Assembly: GCA_022749755.1 (NCBI GenBank)
Contig: CM040445.1
Coordinates: 8,887,182 to 8,951,181, forward strand
From: Azadirachta indica
Lineage: Eukaryota > Streptophyta > Magnoliopsida > Sapindales > Meliaceae
DNA length: 64,000 nt
Reading direction: 5' to 3'
A model generated the notes under the pieces. The model was not told where the DNA came from. It did no database searches and saw nothing but the letters and a program-made list of their open reading frames with translations. Each line of letters begins with the position of its first letter. Position 1 is the first letter of the stretch. Position numbers and translations under genes: made by a program. Shown one piece after another: positions 10,561-22,206 of this stretch.

Positions 10561-11522
10561 CTATTTTCATTTTCAAAATTTATTGCTTCTTAGTTTATTT
10601 TCAAAATACATACAATAATTTATTCTTTCTTTACAAATTTCAAACGATCTTTAATTTTTAATTTTAATTCAATTTTAATTATCAAATTTCAAATTCAAAT
10701 TTAATTGTCAAACTCATCAACTCTCTAGTCCCAATCTCTTCTTGGGCAAATTTGGTATTAGAGTAGAATCAGCCCTCCCTAAGCTAGCCCTCTTAGAGTC
10801 AGAATCAACCTTCTTCAAGCTAAAATCATCCTTCCTCAAATCAACCATTATGGAGTCAAAATCAAGCTTGGATTTAACCCATAATTTTGAGAAAACTTTT
10901 TTCACCAGTTTTATGTTTTAATTATTTATTTGTTGTAGTTAAACTAAAAAGATAATGTATTGATTGAGATTTTTTGATTATGCCATTTTAATTGGGACAG
11001 GGTGATAAGATAAAAATGGTATTTTTGTTGTTGGTATTGTTTGCTAGTATTGATACTTTTTTTTTTTCAGGATCCATTGTGTAAGGATACTTTTGCGTGG
11101 CATATAAATAATTTCTATATTGATATGAAAATATAACTTCTTTTTATGATTTTTTTTTAACCTTCCATTTTATAGTTCTTGGTCTACATTTGTATCGCTT
11201 TTTGTCGATAAATATACATAATACCTATATTTTATATGGAAAAAACTCATATTTATCTACACAATTTTTGTTTGTATACAGAAAATAGATTTAATATTGG
11301 AAAATTTAGGAAATGCATCAATACAATTTTATCTTTATATATAGAATAAATGAAGGCAACATATTCAAAATTTGTAATATATATTTTATGGTAAAATAAT
11401 AGTAACTTAATTTAAAAAATTAATAAAGCTCACGAGGCAAATAGTAAAATGATGCAACAACTACATAGCAAGGTTAAAAATGTCATTATATTATAATCCA
11501 TCCAAACTGACATTAATAGATA
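10561..11522. other. AT-rich stretch, no gene seen
   Basis: The 62-codon minus frame at 10717-10905 is Ser/Lys/Asp-rich and contains imperfect repeats of AGTCAGAATCAACCTTC-like sequence on the plus strand. It shows no domain. The remainder is low-complexity A/T. Confidence 0.4.
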
Positions 11523-11887
11523 ACAGATTATAGGGATGGCAAAAATACTTGCGAGAGCCCGACCCGTTCAATTTGAGGATTGGAGAAGGAATTCGGAAAA
11601 AAGGAAAAAGGAATCGGGTCAGGTTTAGGGCCAATTTTTAGTCCCCAATTTAAAAACGGGTCGAGGACAGAGATAACCCTTTTTCCCGACCTGTCCTCTA
11701 TCCCCGAAAAAATTTCAAAATTTTTTTATAAAATTATAATTATATCCATCCATATTATTTAATAAATAATTATATAAGTATTATAGTTTTCAATTCTATC
11801 AATCAAGTCTTTCCAAAAAGTTTATATTTTTTAAATTTAATCAATTAAGTTCTTTACATAATATTAATATATTTTTTTTAAAATCCT

Positions 11888-12001
<114 letters not shown>

Positions 12002-13202
12002 GAAATCCTATATGTAAATAAAACCCTCATGTTTTCACACCCATCCTCAAAATATTTTTTTAAAAAAATTTTTAAAAATAAAAAATTCCAAAATTAATTT
12101 AATATTATCAATTCTATTAAAAATTAGATTATAATTTATTACTATACTTATTTATTTTTTATTTATATAGGTTAATAAAAAAATCATAGTAAATGTATTA
12201 GTAAAATTTGATATTTTATTTTGATCTCATTTTATATTATATATTTTAATTTTATACTAATCTTGTAAATTGAACCTTATTGTATGATTATGAAGGTTAT
12301 CATACTCATTTGTTAGGTTCTTAATCATGATTCATTCAACAGAGATTGATTATTATTATTCTAACTAATATGAATTAGAATTGAGTTTTAATTAATGGTG
12401 TTAAATATGTTTTATTTACACATTTTTTCAACAAAGCATGAATGATGTAGAGGATATTTGGTTGTTGAAATTCCTTCAGTTTAATCAATTTTAAAATTTT
12501 TAAAATTCATTTTCTTGATAAAGAAATTTGGTAAAATAATTAAAAACTAATAATTTTTAATAATTAAATTTAGAACAATAAATTAAAATAATAAATAATA
12601 AATTAATGTCAAAAACTAATTAATTTGTTATTAATTAATGAATTAATATATTGTCTTGTAATAATATAAGATTAACAACACAAAGAACTCTTAAAAATTT
12701 TCTTTTTCTCTTCAAATTTCATTTTCTTATTTATCAAGTAAAATAGTTTAATGTAAAAGTATAAATGTAAAATTGATTTAATACATTTTTTAACTTTATC
12801 AACTCTATTAAAAATTAAATCGTAATTTACTATTACACTTGTTTATTTTTTATTTATATAGGTTAATAAAAATATTATGGTAAATATATCAATCAAATTT
12901 AATATTTTATTTTAACACAATTTTTTTTTATTAACTATAATATTTATTTAAATTATCTTAATCAAATTCATAATTGTTATTAATTATCTTATTTTTAAAA
13001 TTAATTTATAAAAAAATAGATATTTATTTTATTATATTATTTTGATGATATGTAAAATAGTGATTTCACATATAAATAAATAAATATTATTAAAAAGATA
13101 TAAAAATATGATTTGTATTATAATATTCGATACAAAATAAAAAAATTACCCATATATAATTTATATTATTGACTTAATCTTAAATAATAACAATTATGCA
13201 AA

Positions 13203-13978
13203 TAGAAAAGGATAAGGAGATCCCTGAGGATTATTTAATGGACATATAAGTCTTAATAGTTTGAAAAATATTCATAAAAATTTCAATTTATTTTTAAAAG
13301 ATGATTATACCTTTACTAGTGATAATTATTTAACAAAAAAATTTTATTCAATCATTAAAATGTGACAAAATTTAATATATATGTATTAAAATATATTAAT
13401 TAAAAAATCATAATATTATTTTATAGTATATTAGCTATATAATATTTGTTAACATATTATAAATTTGTATTTTATAAATATTATAAATAATATTTTTATT
13501 ATATTATAACTAAAATATAAATTTATTTATTTTACAATATATTAACAATTCAATATTAATTTAGTATTAGAAAATAAATAACTAAATCATAAATAATATT
13601 AATATGTAAATAAAATATACTATAATACAATACTTATGATTACATTATAATTTATATCCATCTATTGTTAAAATTTATAAAATATGATAAAAACAAAATT
13701 TACTATTTATAAAAAATATATAATTTTGTAATACATTAATAAATTTTATATTATTAATGTATTATTTATTAATGCATTTTTTATTAATGCATTTTTTTTA
13801 TAACTATATTATATTTTCTTAAATTTTAAAGATTTAATAATAATATTTGTAAATAATTGTTTTTAATAATGGTATAATCGTCTTTTTAAAATAAATTAGG
13901 GCTTTTATAAGTATTTTTTAAATTATTAGAACTTATGTATCCATTATCAAACCTCAGAGACTTTTCTATTATTTTCCC
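13203..13978. mobile_element. Mutator-type TIR element (MITE), 776 bp, 9-bp TSD
   Basis: Terminal inverted repeats of roughly 110 bp: the left arm has ATCCCTGAGGATTATTTAAT and the right arm read inward has GTCTCTGAGGTTTGATAATG. Both run on into ATTCATAAAA / ACTTATAAAA and a GATTATACC core. A 9-bp flanking repeat TTATGCAAA/TTATGCATA (8 of 9 identical; 13194-13202 and 13979-13987) suggests Mutator superfamily. The interior is AT-rich without ORFs. It is nested within the 2.83-kb hAT-type element and is homologous to 60725-62453. Confidence 0.75.
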
Positions 13979-14120
13979 TTATGCATAATTAAGTACATTT
14001 TTTAGATGTTGAAAATTGAAGCATGCAGTATAACAAGGCTAACCAAATAATTAATTAAAAAACAATGACAAAATTAAGTATAACATTTTTTACCTATAAA
14101 CTATAGTAAGTAAACATATG

Positions 14121-14180
14121 AGTAGTCTAGTGGTTAAGTGCTAGTAATTCTCTTTGAAGTCTTAAGTTTGATTCCTTCAA
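14121..14180 (+). repeat. tRNA-derived SINE-like fragment
   Basis: A Pol III A-box-like TAGTCTAGTGG (14123-14133) is followed about 32 bases later by a B-box-like AGTTTGATTCC (14165-14175), in which the consensus C of TTCGA has become T. This is the internal promoter layout of tRNA-derived plant SINEs. No cloverleaf folds and no poly(A)/poly(T) tail is clear, so it is a fragment. Confidence 0.5.
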
Positions 14181-14368
14181 ATGCAAACGTTTTTCCTAAT
14201 TTTTTTGGTCAAACCCAAGTCAACATCGAGTTAAGGGCCCATAAGGATCTCCGATTTGTCCTAGATTTGGTTCAACTGGGGATGGATTAGAGATGGGAAT
14301 CCTTTGTGCCATTCAAGATCAGCCACGGGGATTAGGATCCCTAATCCATTACTATCCCTAACAGATTA

Positions 14369-15200
14369 GGAACCACATGGGTATTTTTCAAATGTTAAAG
14401 ACTAATCAATACATTATGTTACACAATAGGGTACTAACAATCACTTTTTCATATTTACAAGGTGTATAAATAAATTTCTAAGACTCCTATTGGTACACAA
14501 AACTCCACGTGCCTCCACGCTCTAAACCTATCTCATCTCAATAGCTGCCACTAGCACCATCGCCAAACTCTCGAATCTCTTATCATTTTCAGCACTTCAT
14601 CTGGGTTCAGGCAATACTTCATCTCTCTCTGTCTATCCTCACCTCCTCAATCCCTTATTCTAGTTGTCAACACAGGCAATAACCTTATTTAAGTGTCTTG
14701 CTTTGCTTGGAACAACTACTCCTTCCGCCCTTCTGGACTAGCCTTTCTCACTCACCATTCCACGTCATTCTCTCTTCACCATTGTCTCTAGCCCACTTGT
14801 CCACTCATCGTCCCTCACTATAGCCTTAAACCATGCAACTACATTTACTTACACAGTCTCTGTTGTTATGAGTATGAATGCTCTGATGGCTTAGTTACAA
14901 CCAGATTCTTCTCTAAAGAAATAATAACTTTAAACATTAGCTCTGGCCAACAACTTCAACTTGAAGATTTTCATTTCAGATGCGTTTATAGAGTTGACAA
15001 AATGAATGAGTGGTGGTCTCGAGCTACCTTAAATAAATATGAGGGTTTTTATTTATTTTTTATTTTTATTTTAGTCACATTTACAAAATTAAAAAATGAT
15101 GGACTTACAACAGAATAATTTGAGGGGTATCCATTTACCTCCAAATTTCAAGGGTATATTTTTTGAAAAATTTAACAAAATATCCTGTGAAATTGTAAAG
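14369..15200. other. GC-richer, pyrimidine-rich non-coding block
   Basis: Unlike its surroundings, 14460-14880 is C/T-rich with few A/T runs. It starts near a TATA-like GTGTATAAATAAA (14461) and a G-box CCACGTGCC (about 14513). All frames contain stops and no domain was recognised. It could be the leader of a dead gene or a transposon end. Confidence 0.35.
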
Positions 15201-15942
15201 TTTACTTTTGATGAATAGTATCGTATAGATGAACAGTACTGTATAAATAAATAGTGCCGTATTTATGAACAGTGTTGTACTGTATAAGAGCATCGAAATA
15301 CACCGAAAGTACAACTACTCCTTTTTGACTTTCTTTACTAATGAGGTTAGTATTAGGTGGCAAAATTTTGAATTTAGGTAATGGTTGGTAGGTGGAGAAA
15401 TTTGTGAAGTAAATTGTAAAATGTGTGTTGAAAAATGCAAGAAGGAAACCGCTATAAATACCTACCCTTTTCACCATTCCATAAATCCCAAATCATCCTT
15501 TGAGAGTTTCTATAAAGAGAGAAAAATTAGTTTTTTTTTTTTTATGTTGTATTCTTCACTTAGAGTTGTTTCTCCTATTTCGAGAGAGAGTGTAAAATAC
15601 TCCTATTTAGAGAGTTGTTCTTTTCTTATTATTAGAGAGAAAGAGAGTTATAATCCCTAATTTAAAATAGTGAAATACTCTTATACTTATCCGTGATTTT
15701 TACCCTAATTTATTTAGGAGTTTTCCACGTAAAATATTTATGTCGATTTATTTTATTACTTTATTTTACTATAGATAGTTATACCTCCTATTTATCATTG
15801 TTATTTTGATAGACGGTTATATCTCTTACATAACGTTTATTTTCATTATTTTCTCAATTTTATTGTAGTTATGTGTTTTGCTTCGACTCGTAATTTTCTA
15901 ATATATCCAAAATTAAATCAAGAATTTCAAAAAATCCCAACA
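15200..15942 (+). repeat. LTR-like fragment (retrotransposon), incomplete boundaries
   Basis: A TATA box (GCTATAAATACC, about 15450) is followed by a leader and purine-rich repeats of GAGAGAG type. Then comes a signature GTGATTTTTACCC...GGAGTTTTCCACGTAA (about 15693-15735), which resembles the R/U5 portion of plant Ty1/copia LTRs. A possible end CCCAACA is at 15936-15942. I found no matching TGTTGGG start or target duplication. The beginning (15213-15290) contains an imperfect 18-19-bp repeat of GAACAGTACTGTAT type. The 91-codon frames on both strands here look like shadows. Confidence 0.45.
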
Positions 15943-17212
15943 GTAACTTTCATTTTCAAAACTATCCAAAATTTGTCAAATAGATCATTTTACCTTTATC
16001 TAAGTAACATTAACCTCTTCTACCTTTTATCCAAAATTTCCCCAAAATCAATTTCCCTAAAAAGACTCTAATTCTTTCTACCAAATTAACTTCCACAAAA
16101 ATAAATCATAAATTTTTCACAACTCAACCATCCTTCAAATTAACTCATAATTGAAGTTGGACAAACCTTATATCAACCCTTTAAGCGACAATACGTTATA
16201 AAGGTTAGTTTTTATATAATTTTTAGATAGTTTTATTGTAATATTGAATGCTGAAAGAGTTGTAGATGTAGGTAGAGGTTAGATTGATTTTGGGAGGGTT
16301 TATGGAGTTTTAAATGAATAATAGTTGTGGAGATTGAATGATATTTCATAAAAATGCAAAAAAAAAAAATCAATGTCAGCTTTTTAGCATATTGTAGGAT
16401 GGTAAGCAGGCCCAATACATTCTCGATGGCGTCAAATAAAAATATTAATGAGACCTCCTATATAAAATATCTCATACACGTGAAAGATACATAATTTTTA
16501 TTAAAACCCAAATGTTATTGAAAAGTTTGCAAAACAGAACCCATGGATTAGAGTAAAAATACTATATGGCCTAAAATTTTTACAATATTTACAATCAAAC
16601 TCCTATATGCTATTTTTCAAAAATTACAATATATGCTTGAAAGATAAAAATCATAGTAATACCAGGAAAATAGATTACAAAATTACACTAAGGCTCAAAC
16701 TTGGATATATTTTGCAATTAAGTCCAAAAGATCTAAAGGACTGTTTAAGGATTTAAGGCATTTGTGTGAGTGAAACTGAGTCTCTCCTTACTATATTCCA
16801 CTATATCCTACTCCTTTTTCTTTGGTCATGGTTTTATTAAATCATATTATGTCTTTTTCTTTGAATAGGCTAAGATGCTGAAGATACCGAAAGCTTTGCA
16901 TTTCTCCGTGCATCCAAATAATTTATCATGCACATGCACGATAGATATGGTTCATGAGAAATTGACAGAAACCCAACACATGTAAGGTTATAGAAGATTT
17001 AGGATTAGAATAGCCATTTGATTTTGGGCGAGAGTATAGATTGTTTTTTAGGAAGAAAATGGCCCTTTATTTATGAAGTGGACGATTATTGTAGATAGAA
17101 TATCTTAGATGTTGGTTGTTTACTTGATTAGTTAATTCTTTTTAAATTTAATCATTACATCGTTATATATTTTATCTTCAAATTTACAATAATAGATAAA
17201 AGGGTGTAGGAG
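15943..17212. other. AT-rich intergenic stretch, no gene seen
   Basis: Frames up to about 66 codons occur on both strands, but none has a recognisable domain. Phrases such as GGGACTAAATTG-like runs resemble decayed transposon flanks. Nothing firmer can be supported. Confidence 0.4.
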
Positions 17213-17467
17213 TCAGTGATAGACTGGTCAACAGTGAATGCCGAAAGAAGTAATAGTAAGTGAGTGACAAACAGTTCAGCAGTGAGTGACGAACAAGTCA
17301 ATAGTGAGTGACAAACAAAATAGTAGTGAGTGATGAAAAAGATAGCATTGAGTGATGAACAGTCGATAGTGATTGATGAATGAAGTTGTGGTGAGTGATG
17401 AATGGTTCAACAGTGATTGATGAATGGGTCAACAATGAGTGACGAATGGTTTAGCAATGAGTGATAC
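17213..17467 (+). repeat. 22-bp minisatellite, about 11 copies
   Basis: Diverged tandem units of 22 bp with consensus GTGAGTGATGAACGGTTCAACA run without interruption from about 17213 to 17467. The first copies are the most diverged, and a 4-bp insertion sits between early units. Since 22 is not a multiple of three, it cannot encode a repeated peptide in one frame. Confidence 0.9.
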
Positions 17468-17649
17468 TTTTCTAGAATTCAACAGTGAGAAATTTTGTAG
17501 AATCAATGCAAAAATCACCTATTTTAGAAGTTATTTTGATACCAATACGTACACTTAACAATAAGTGAGATTAATAATATATTTTAATTAACAATAGGAT
17601 GAACATAAAAGAACCAAATGTAAAACATTAAATAAAGAATAATAAGTTT

Positions 17650-20560
17650 TAAATTGTTCGTAAAAATACAATGTACATTGTTCTGCTTATAAAACATAAA
17701 ACAACTTCTATAATTGACACATTACTCATTAAGTTATAAAGGAATAGAATTCCTATAACGTGAACACATTCTTCAAACCATGTCTTTTCCTCCGGACGGT
17801 ATTCAATGCTTTTGGGTTGACCGGATGGAAAACGTCCTATTGGCAAGTTGACTTCAATAGCACGTACCTCATTAGGAATAACCTAATCATCTTGATGCCT
17901 AACATGGTGAATCAGTTCTTTATACACTATCAAATGCACTTCATTTATGTAGTAAAAAAAAGAAAAGTCATTGTACTATAACTTAATGTCTCTACATACT
18001 GCAAGGGCATGGGCCTAAGGCAGTTGCTTCATATCAAATTGTCTACAACTATATGTCTTTGCCTACAATCCACAATTCCATTTTGTGAACTGTCTCTAAC
18101 TTCAAACTTAAATCTAGAAACAAGTTGCACTATCATGGTATAAGACAATGCAATTTGTTCTGCAACTTTTATTTATGCCGCTTCAATTAAGTAAGTCTGT
18201 CGTGTATTACCTTTTTCCCTTTTCTCATAAAACCATCTTTGGACAATATTCCTTAAAATACTCAGCCAAAATAGTGAATAGAAGTGACTGTGCATGTCTC
18301 AACAAAGCATTTATGCTTTCTACAATATAAATGGTCAATATATCATACCTTAAGGCAAAAACATGTAACAATCTCAATTTTGACATTGAACTCATTGAGT
18401 CAATACATCTTCGCACCAATAAAATATTCCCATTATGCATCATTTTCTAAGTTTCCTACATCAAAGGCCACTGGAAAGATTCGGTGATTTCCATCAACAC
18501 AAGCAGCCACGAATAATATTTGCTGATATTTACTCTTCAAAAAAGTTCCTTCAATAGTAATCATCGACTGAATTAATGATTAAAAGCCTCTAATACAAGG
18601 TCTAAGTACCATTAAGAAATACAAGTACATGAAATGATTGTCACCATCCTTTTCTATATATGTCAAATTTTCTGGGTTTTTGTCTTCTAACATATGGCAA
18701 TATAATAGAAGTAATTTAAATGATTGTTTTGGATCTTTGGTGACCAACTAGAGGTAGTAAAATGGGTAGGCCGGCCTGAGCACGGCACAACCGAAACCCG
18801 TGAACAGTGTCATCTCAACTGAGAAAAAAACCCATGGTTCGTGCCATGCTGGGTTGAGAAAAAAAGTCTACGAGGTACTGTTTAGACTATAAACATTGAA
18901 AAATAATTATATTCATTATTTATAGGTATTGTTCATAACACTATACAGTCCATATAGGCTGCTTTCTGACGAGCCAAGCCAACATGTTCGCACAATAACT
19001 ATGCCACAGATTGGGCTGGGTTTATTCATTTTGCTGTGTATATTGTGCCGATCTAGCCCAAGAGCCTGCGCAGGCTTATTTTTCATGGGCCATTCCAAGT
19101 CACCACAACCCATTTGCCACCTTTATGACCATCATAAGTGTTTCTTCCTCAGTGTGCCACACTTTCAAATACGATATGCACACTCCATAGTCATTTTAGG
19201 TGTCGACTTGAATGTTTCTTAGATTGTAAATTCTTCTACAATCCAAGAATGCCCTTCATAACTTCAACAATCCAATTGATTAATCTACAGTTACACTCAT
19301 TGATCGACCTTTGTTTGAGGATGGCCAACTAACAATTGGTCGGCCTCACATGTAAGACCTGTGTCAATACATGTAACCTGAAAATAACCATTATCTTCAA
19401 ATGAAGTCATGCAAACCCTCTAGTTACATTGGTCATTCACGCATTTTGTCTAAAATCGGTTTGGTAAAATCCTAGAAACTCTCAATTGAAAATGTTTCTT
19501 CAAATCCTTCATGCTCAATTCCCTGCAGAGCTGTTGCTTATTCCCAAAAATGTGGCCTACATATATTTCACCGTTTGTATATCTTGAGGGTGTATCAGAA
19601 GATATGCCCATTGACAATGAAAATGAGGGCATATATCGAAAAGGATCTGATGAAGATGGAATATTATATTTGTATCCCTGTGAGCCGCTTCTTTGTCTAT
19701 GGTTTGCTTGTGATTGCTTACATCTTGGATGGACATCCCTTTTGTCATTTGATAACCCCTGACAATCATTCCTTTGACATTCTTTACTAGAAATATCATC
19801 ATCTCTTTGACATTCTTCAATAAGAATGTTATCACCAAGCATGGCTGGTTTACTATTACAGTAATTATAATAAATGTCTTCATCATAACGAAGAGGAGAG
19901 TAATGTTGAGCACCTATATAGTCTTCATTGTTGTAATATGGAAGTGTATCACTAACTTAATTGCTTTTACTTGAATAACCAAACGGGTGTATATTAACGG
20001 TTGCATTGCACAAGGTTGAATATATGGTACTATAGGGTCTATAACACCTCTTCATTCCAAATTGAGGAACATCAAGGTGAAGCCTCCAAATGGCAAATTG
20101 CTTTCTGTTTATGGTAAAAAAAAAATATGTGAGACCCTTGTCATTTTTTTATCAACCGACCTAAAAGTTACCACAGACAGATTTATTCACTCTTTGTATA
20201 CTAATCTTGTTTTGATAGTGAATTTAGCCGAATTTATTTCAAGTCAGTTATACAACATACACAAAAATTCTTCATGCTTAATGTTCTTCGGCACATCAAA
20301 ACCATCTAACTTTTTGTCTATATATGTCTCAACATTGTTTGATGACCTTATCTCAATATTGTCATCCATAATTTGTGTTAACATAAAAATATACAAATAT
20401 ATATAATTAATAATATAAACTAAGTTAAAATTGAAGATTTGATGACAGATGAATTTGGTGGTTGCATATGAGGGTCTGGTTATAAATAATGTAAAGATTT
20501 TGGGCCATAAGATCATTTACAACTCTAAACCTGCAGGTACTGTTTTGTTATCTTTGGGAT
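17650..20560 (-). pseudogene. MULE transposase relic, minus strand
   Basis: Read on the minus strand, frames in order resemble a plant MULE. PHFDVPQFGMKRCY-type N-terminal sequence is near 20050. A catalytic-domain block TIEGTFLKSKYQQILFVAA then DGNHRIFPVAFDVGNLEND is at about 18460-18570. A decayed SWIM region (SCRQ) is near 18000-18060. A tail PIGRFPSGQPKSIEYRPEE at about 17770-17850 resembles the GRPKxxR C-terminal motif. Many stops and frameshifts. A 377-bp hAT MITE (18749-19125) is inserted upstream of the catalytic block. The open frames of 60-130 codons here are fragments or shadows. Confidence 0.65.
18749..19125. mobile_element. hAT-type MITE, 377 bp, 8-bp TSD
   Basis: The left end is TAGAGGTAGTAAAATGGGT; the right end read inward is TAAAGGTGGCAAATGGGT. 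Flanking 8-mers are TGACCAAC (18741-18748) and TGACCATC (19126-19133), 7 of 8 identical. GC-rich subterminal motifs (GGCCGGCCTGAGC, GGGCTGGG, AGCCCAAG) are typical of plant hAT elements. No ORF of its own. It lies inside the minus-strand MULE relic. Confidence 0.87.
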
Positions 20561-22206
20561 ACAGTATGGGCGTTGACAAAATTGCAAATGCTTTTGGGGT
20601 TTTATAGATATTCATTATTCGGGTTGGTCTCTGATAGTTTACCTAAAGGAGCATGCCACACCCAGTGTCGAGTTTAGACCCCGCAATGGTGCCGGCATCA
20701 CTCAGTGTTGCCCGCAAACCATCACTCATCCGGTTCCGGTTTTTGAAAACAAAATCTCAAAAACAAAATTATCAATCCAAATCCCATCAAACCACCAAAT
20801 CTTAAAAAATCAACTAATTATATTTTCTTCAACAATTCAAATATAAAATCTTACAATTAACTCTCCCACATCCAATCCAATTCAAAAATTTTCAATATTA
20901 TAATTCAAGTTAATATAAAAACTAGCGTACCTTATCTGCCGTCCATCAATTTTGAAAATGTGTTGTCGGATATCTTGACTTTATGGGAAGTCAATTCGGT
21001 AGATCGAATTATGATTTTTTCAGAGAAATTGATTTACGAAAAATGTTATTTAAATAAGGGTTAAATGGTTCTTTTGAAAAAATTTTGGATAGTTTTAAAA
21101 ATAAAAATTCCTGTTAAATATTTTTAAAACTCTTGATTTAATTTTAAATATTTTGATAAATTTCCCATATTTTTCCCCCCAAAATCTCCGGGGTATTGGC
21201 CGAATTCGCATATAATACGTTTAGAATTATTTGGATAATAATATTATTGTCCCTAAACTTTGAAAGAAATAACAAATTATAATAAAGTTTTTAATTTTAA
21301 TAATATAATCCCTTGTGTAGTGGAAGATGAAAAAGCAAAGGCAAAAACTGGATTTTTAACATTAAAAAGGGATCAGAATATTTTCGTCGTTGGCAGTAAA
21401 ATAATAAATTAAAACATAGTTTTTTCATGTTTAATATTTTAGCCCCACTCTAGTACTTTTTGTATTTTAATACCCATTTTGGACTATTATTGGAGGAGAC
21501 AAGTGACTTGAGTAAATAAAAACTATTTTAGACATTTGCTAAAGATTTTTCAAAATTGCTCTTGGTAAAATTATATCATCTTACAATGAATTTTGAAAAG
21601 TAAGGAAAGGTTATTTTCAAATTTTGATTTTAAAGAATAATTTTTTTTAAATTAATACTAAATACATCTATTTAAAATTATTAAATTTGACTCTAAACTA
21701 ATTATTAAATTTTAGCTTCAATTAGAAAATAAAATTATTAAAATCTTAATAATTTTCTTTTTTTATTTTTTATAAATTTATTAAACACACAAAAATTATT
21801 TTTCAAATTCACAATACTTTTAAAAATAAAATTTATCAAACACTTAACTGATTATTTCTTCTATATATTAAAATAAATTATTTTAAAGTATAACTGATTC
21901 TCTTTTACCGATTCTCATTTACTTAATCTTGTCTTCTGCTCTCTCTCACAATGTTGTACTGTTACAGGGACCATCATGTTCTAATTCAGAAAATAAAGTC
22001 GTAATTTGTGATTGAATTAAAGTTTATGGATGCAAACATTATTATTCCAATTCTCATTAATTATTTGTCCAGTGCTTAGGGATCAAAATGTAATTATGGC
22101 ATTTACTACTTCAGAGGGAAATAGCTTTCCTGTTTTCAATTTCCCTCCAAATTGCGAAGGGTTTTGAGATTGCGAGGGTTTCACCTTTCTTCCTTGACAG
22201 AAAACA
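20561..22206. other. Intergenic sequence upstream of the RFC gene
   Basis: 20645-20760 is unusually GC-rich (motifs CCCAGTGTCGAG, ACCCCGCAATGG, CATCCGGTTCCGG) compared with its surroundings and has the look of a repeat-element remnant, but I cannot classify it. The rest is AT-rich. The RFC promoter and 5' UTR should lie in about 21950-22206; the last 80 bases are pyrimidine/G mixed and AT-poorer. I see no clear TATA box and no exact E2F site. Confidence 0.4.

Noticed and set aside
15202..15660. 91-codon frames on both strands as coding genes
   Set aside because: They overlap TATA-leader LTR-like sequence and short repeats, and neither has a domain.
19450..19913. Overlapping minus-strand frames of 130 and 118 codons as a possible gene
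   Set aside because: They lie inside a MULE relic, overlap in different frames and show no domain. Gene-sized openings here are remnants or shadows.
22100..22206. E2F site in the RFC promoter
   Set aside because: ATTTCCCTCC is present but does not match the TTTSSCGC consensus; not reported as a site.
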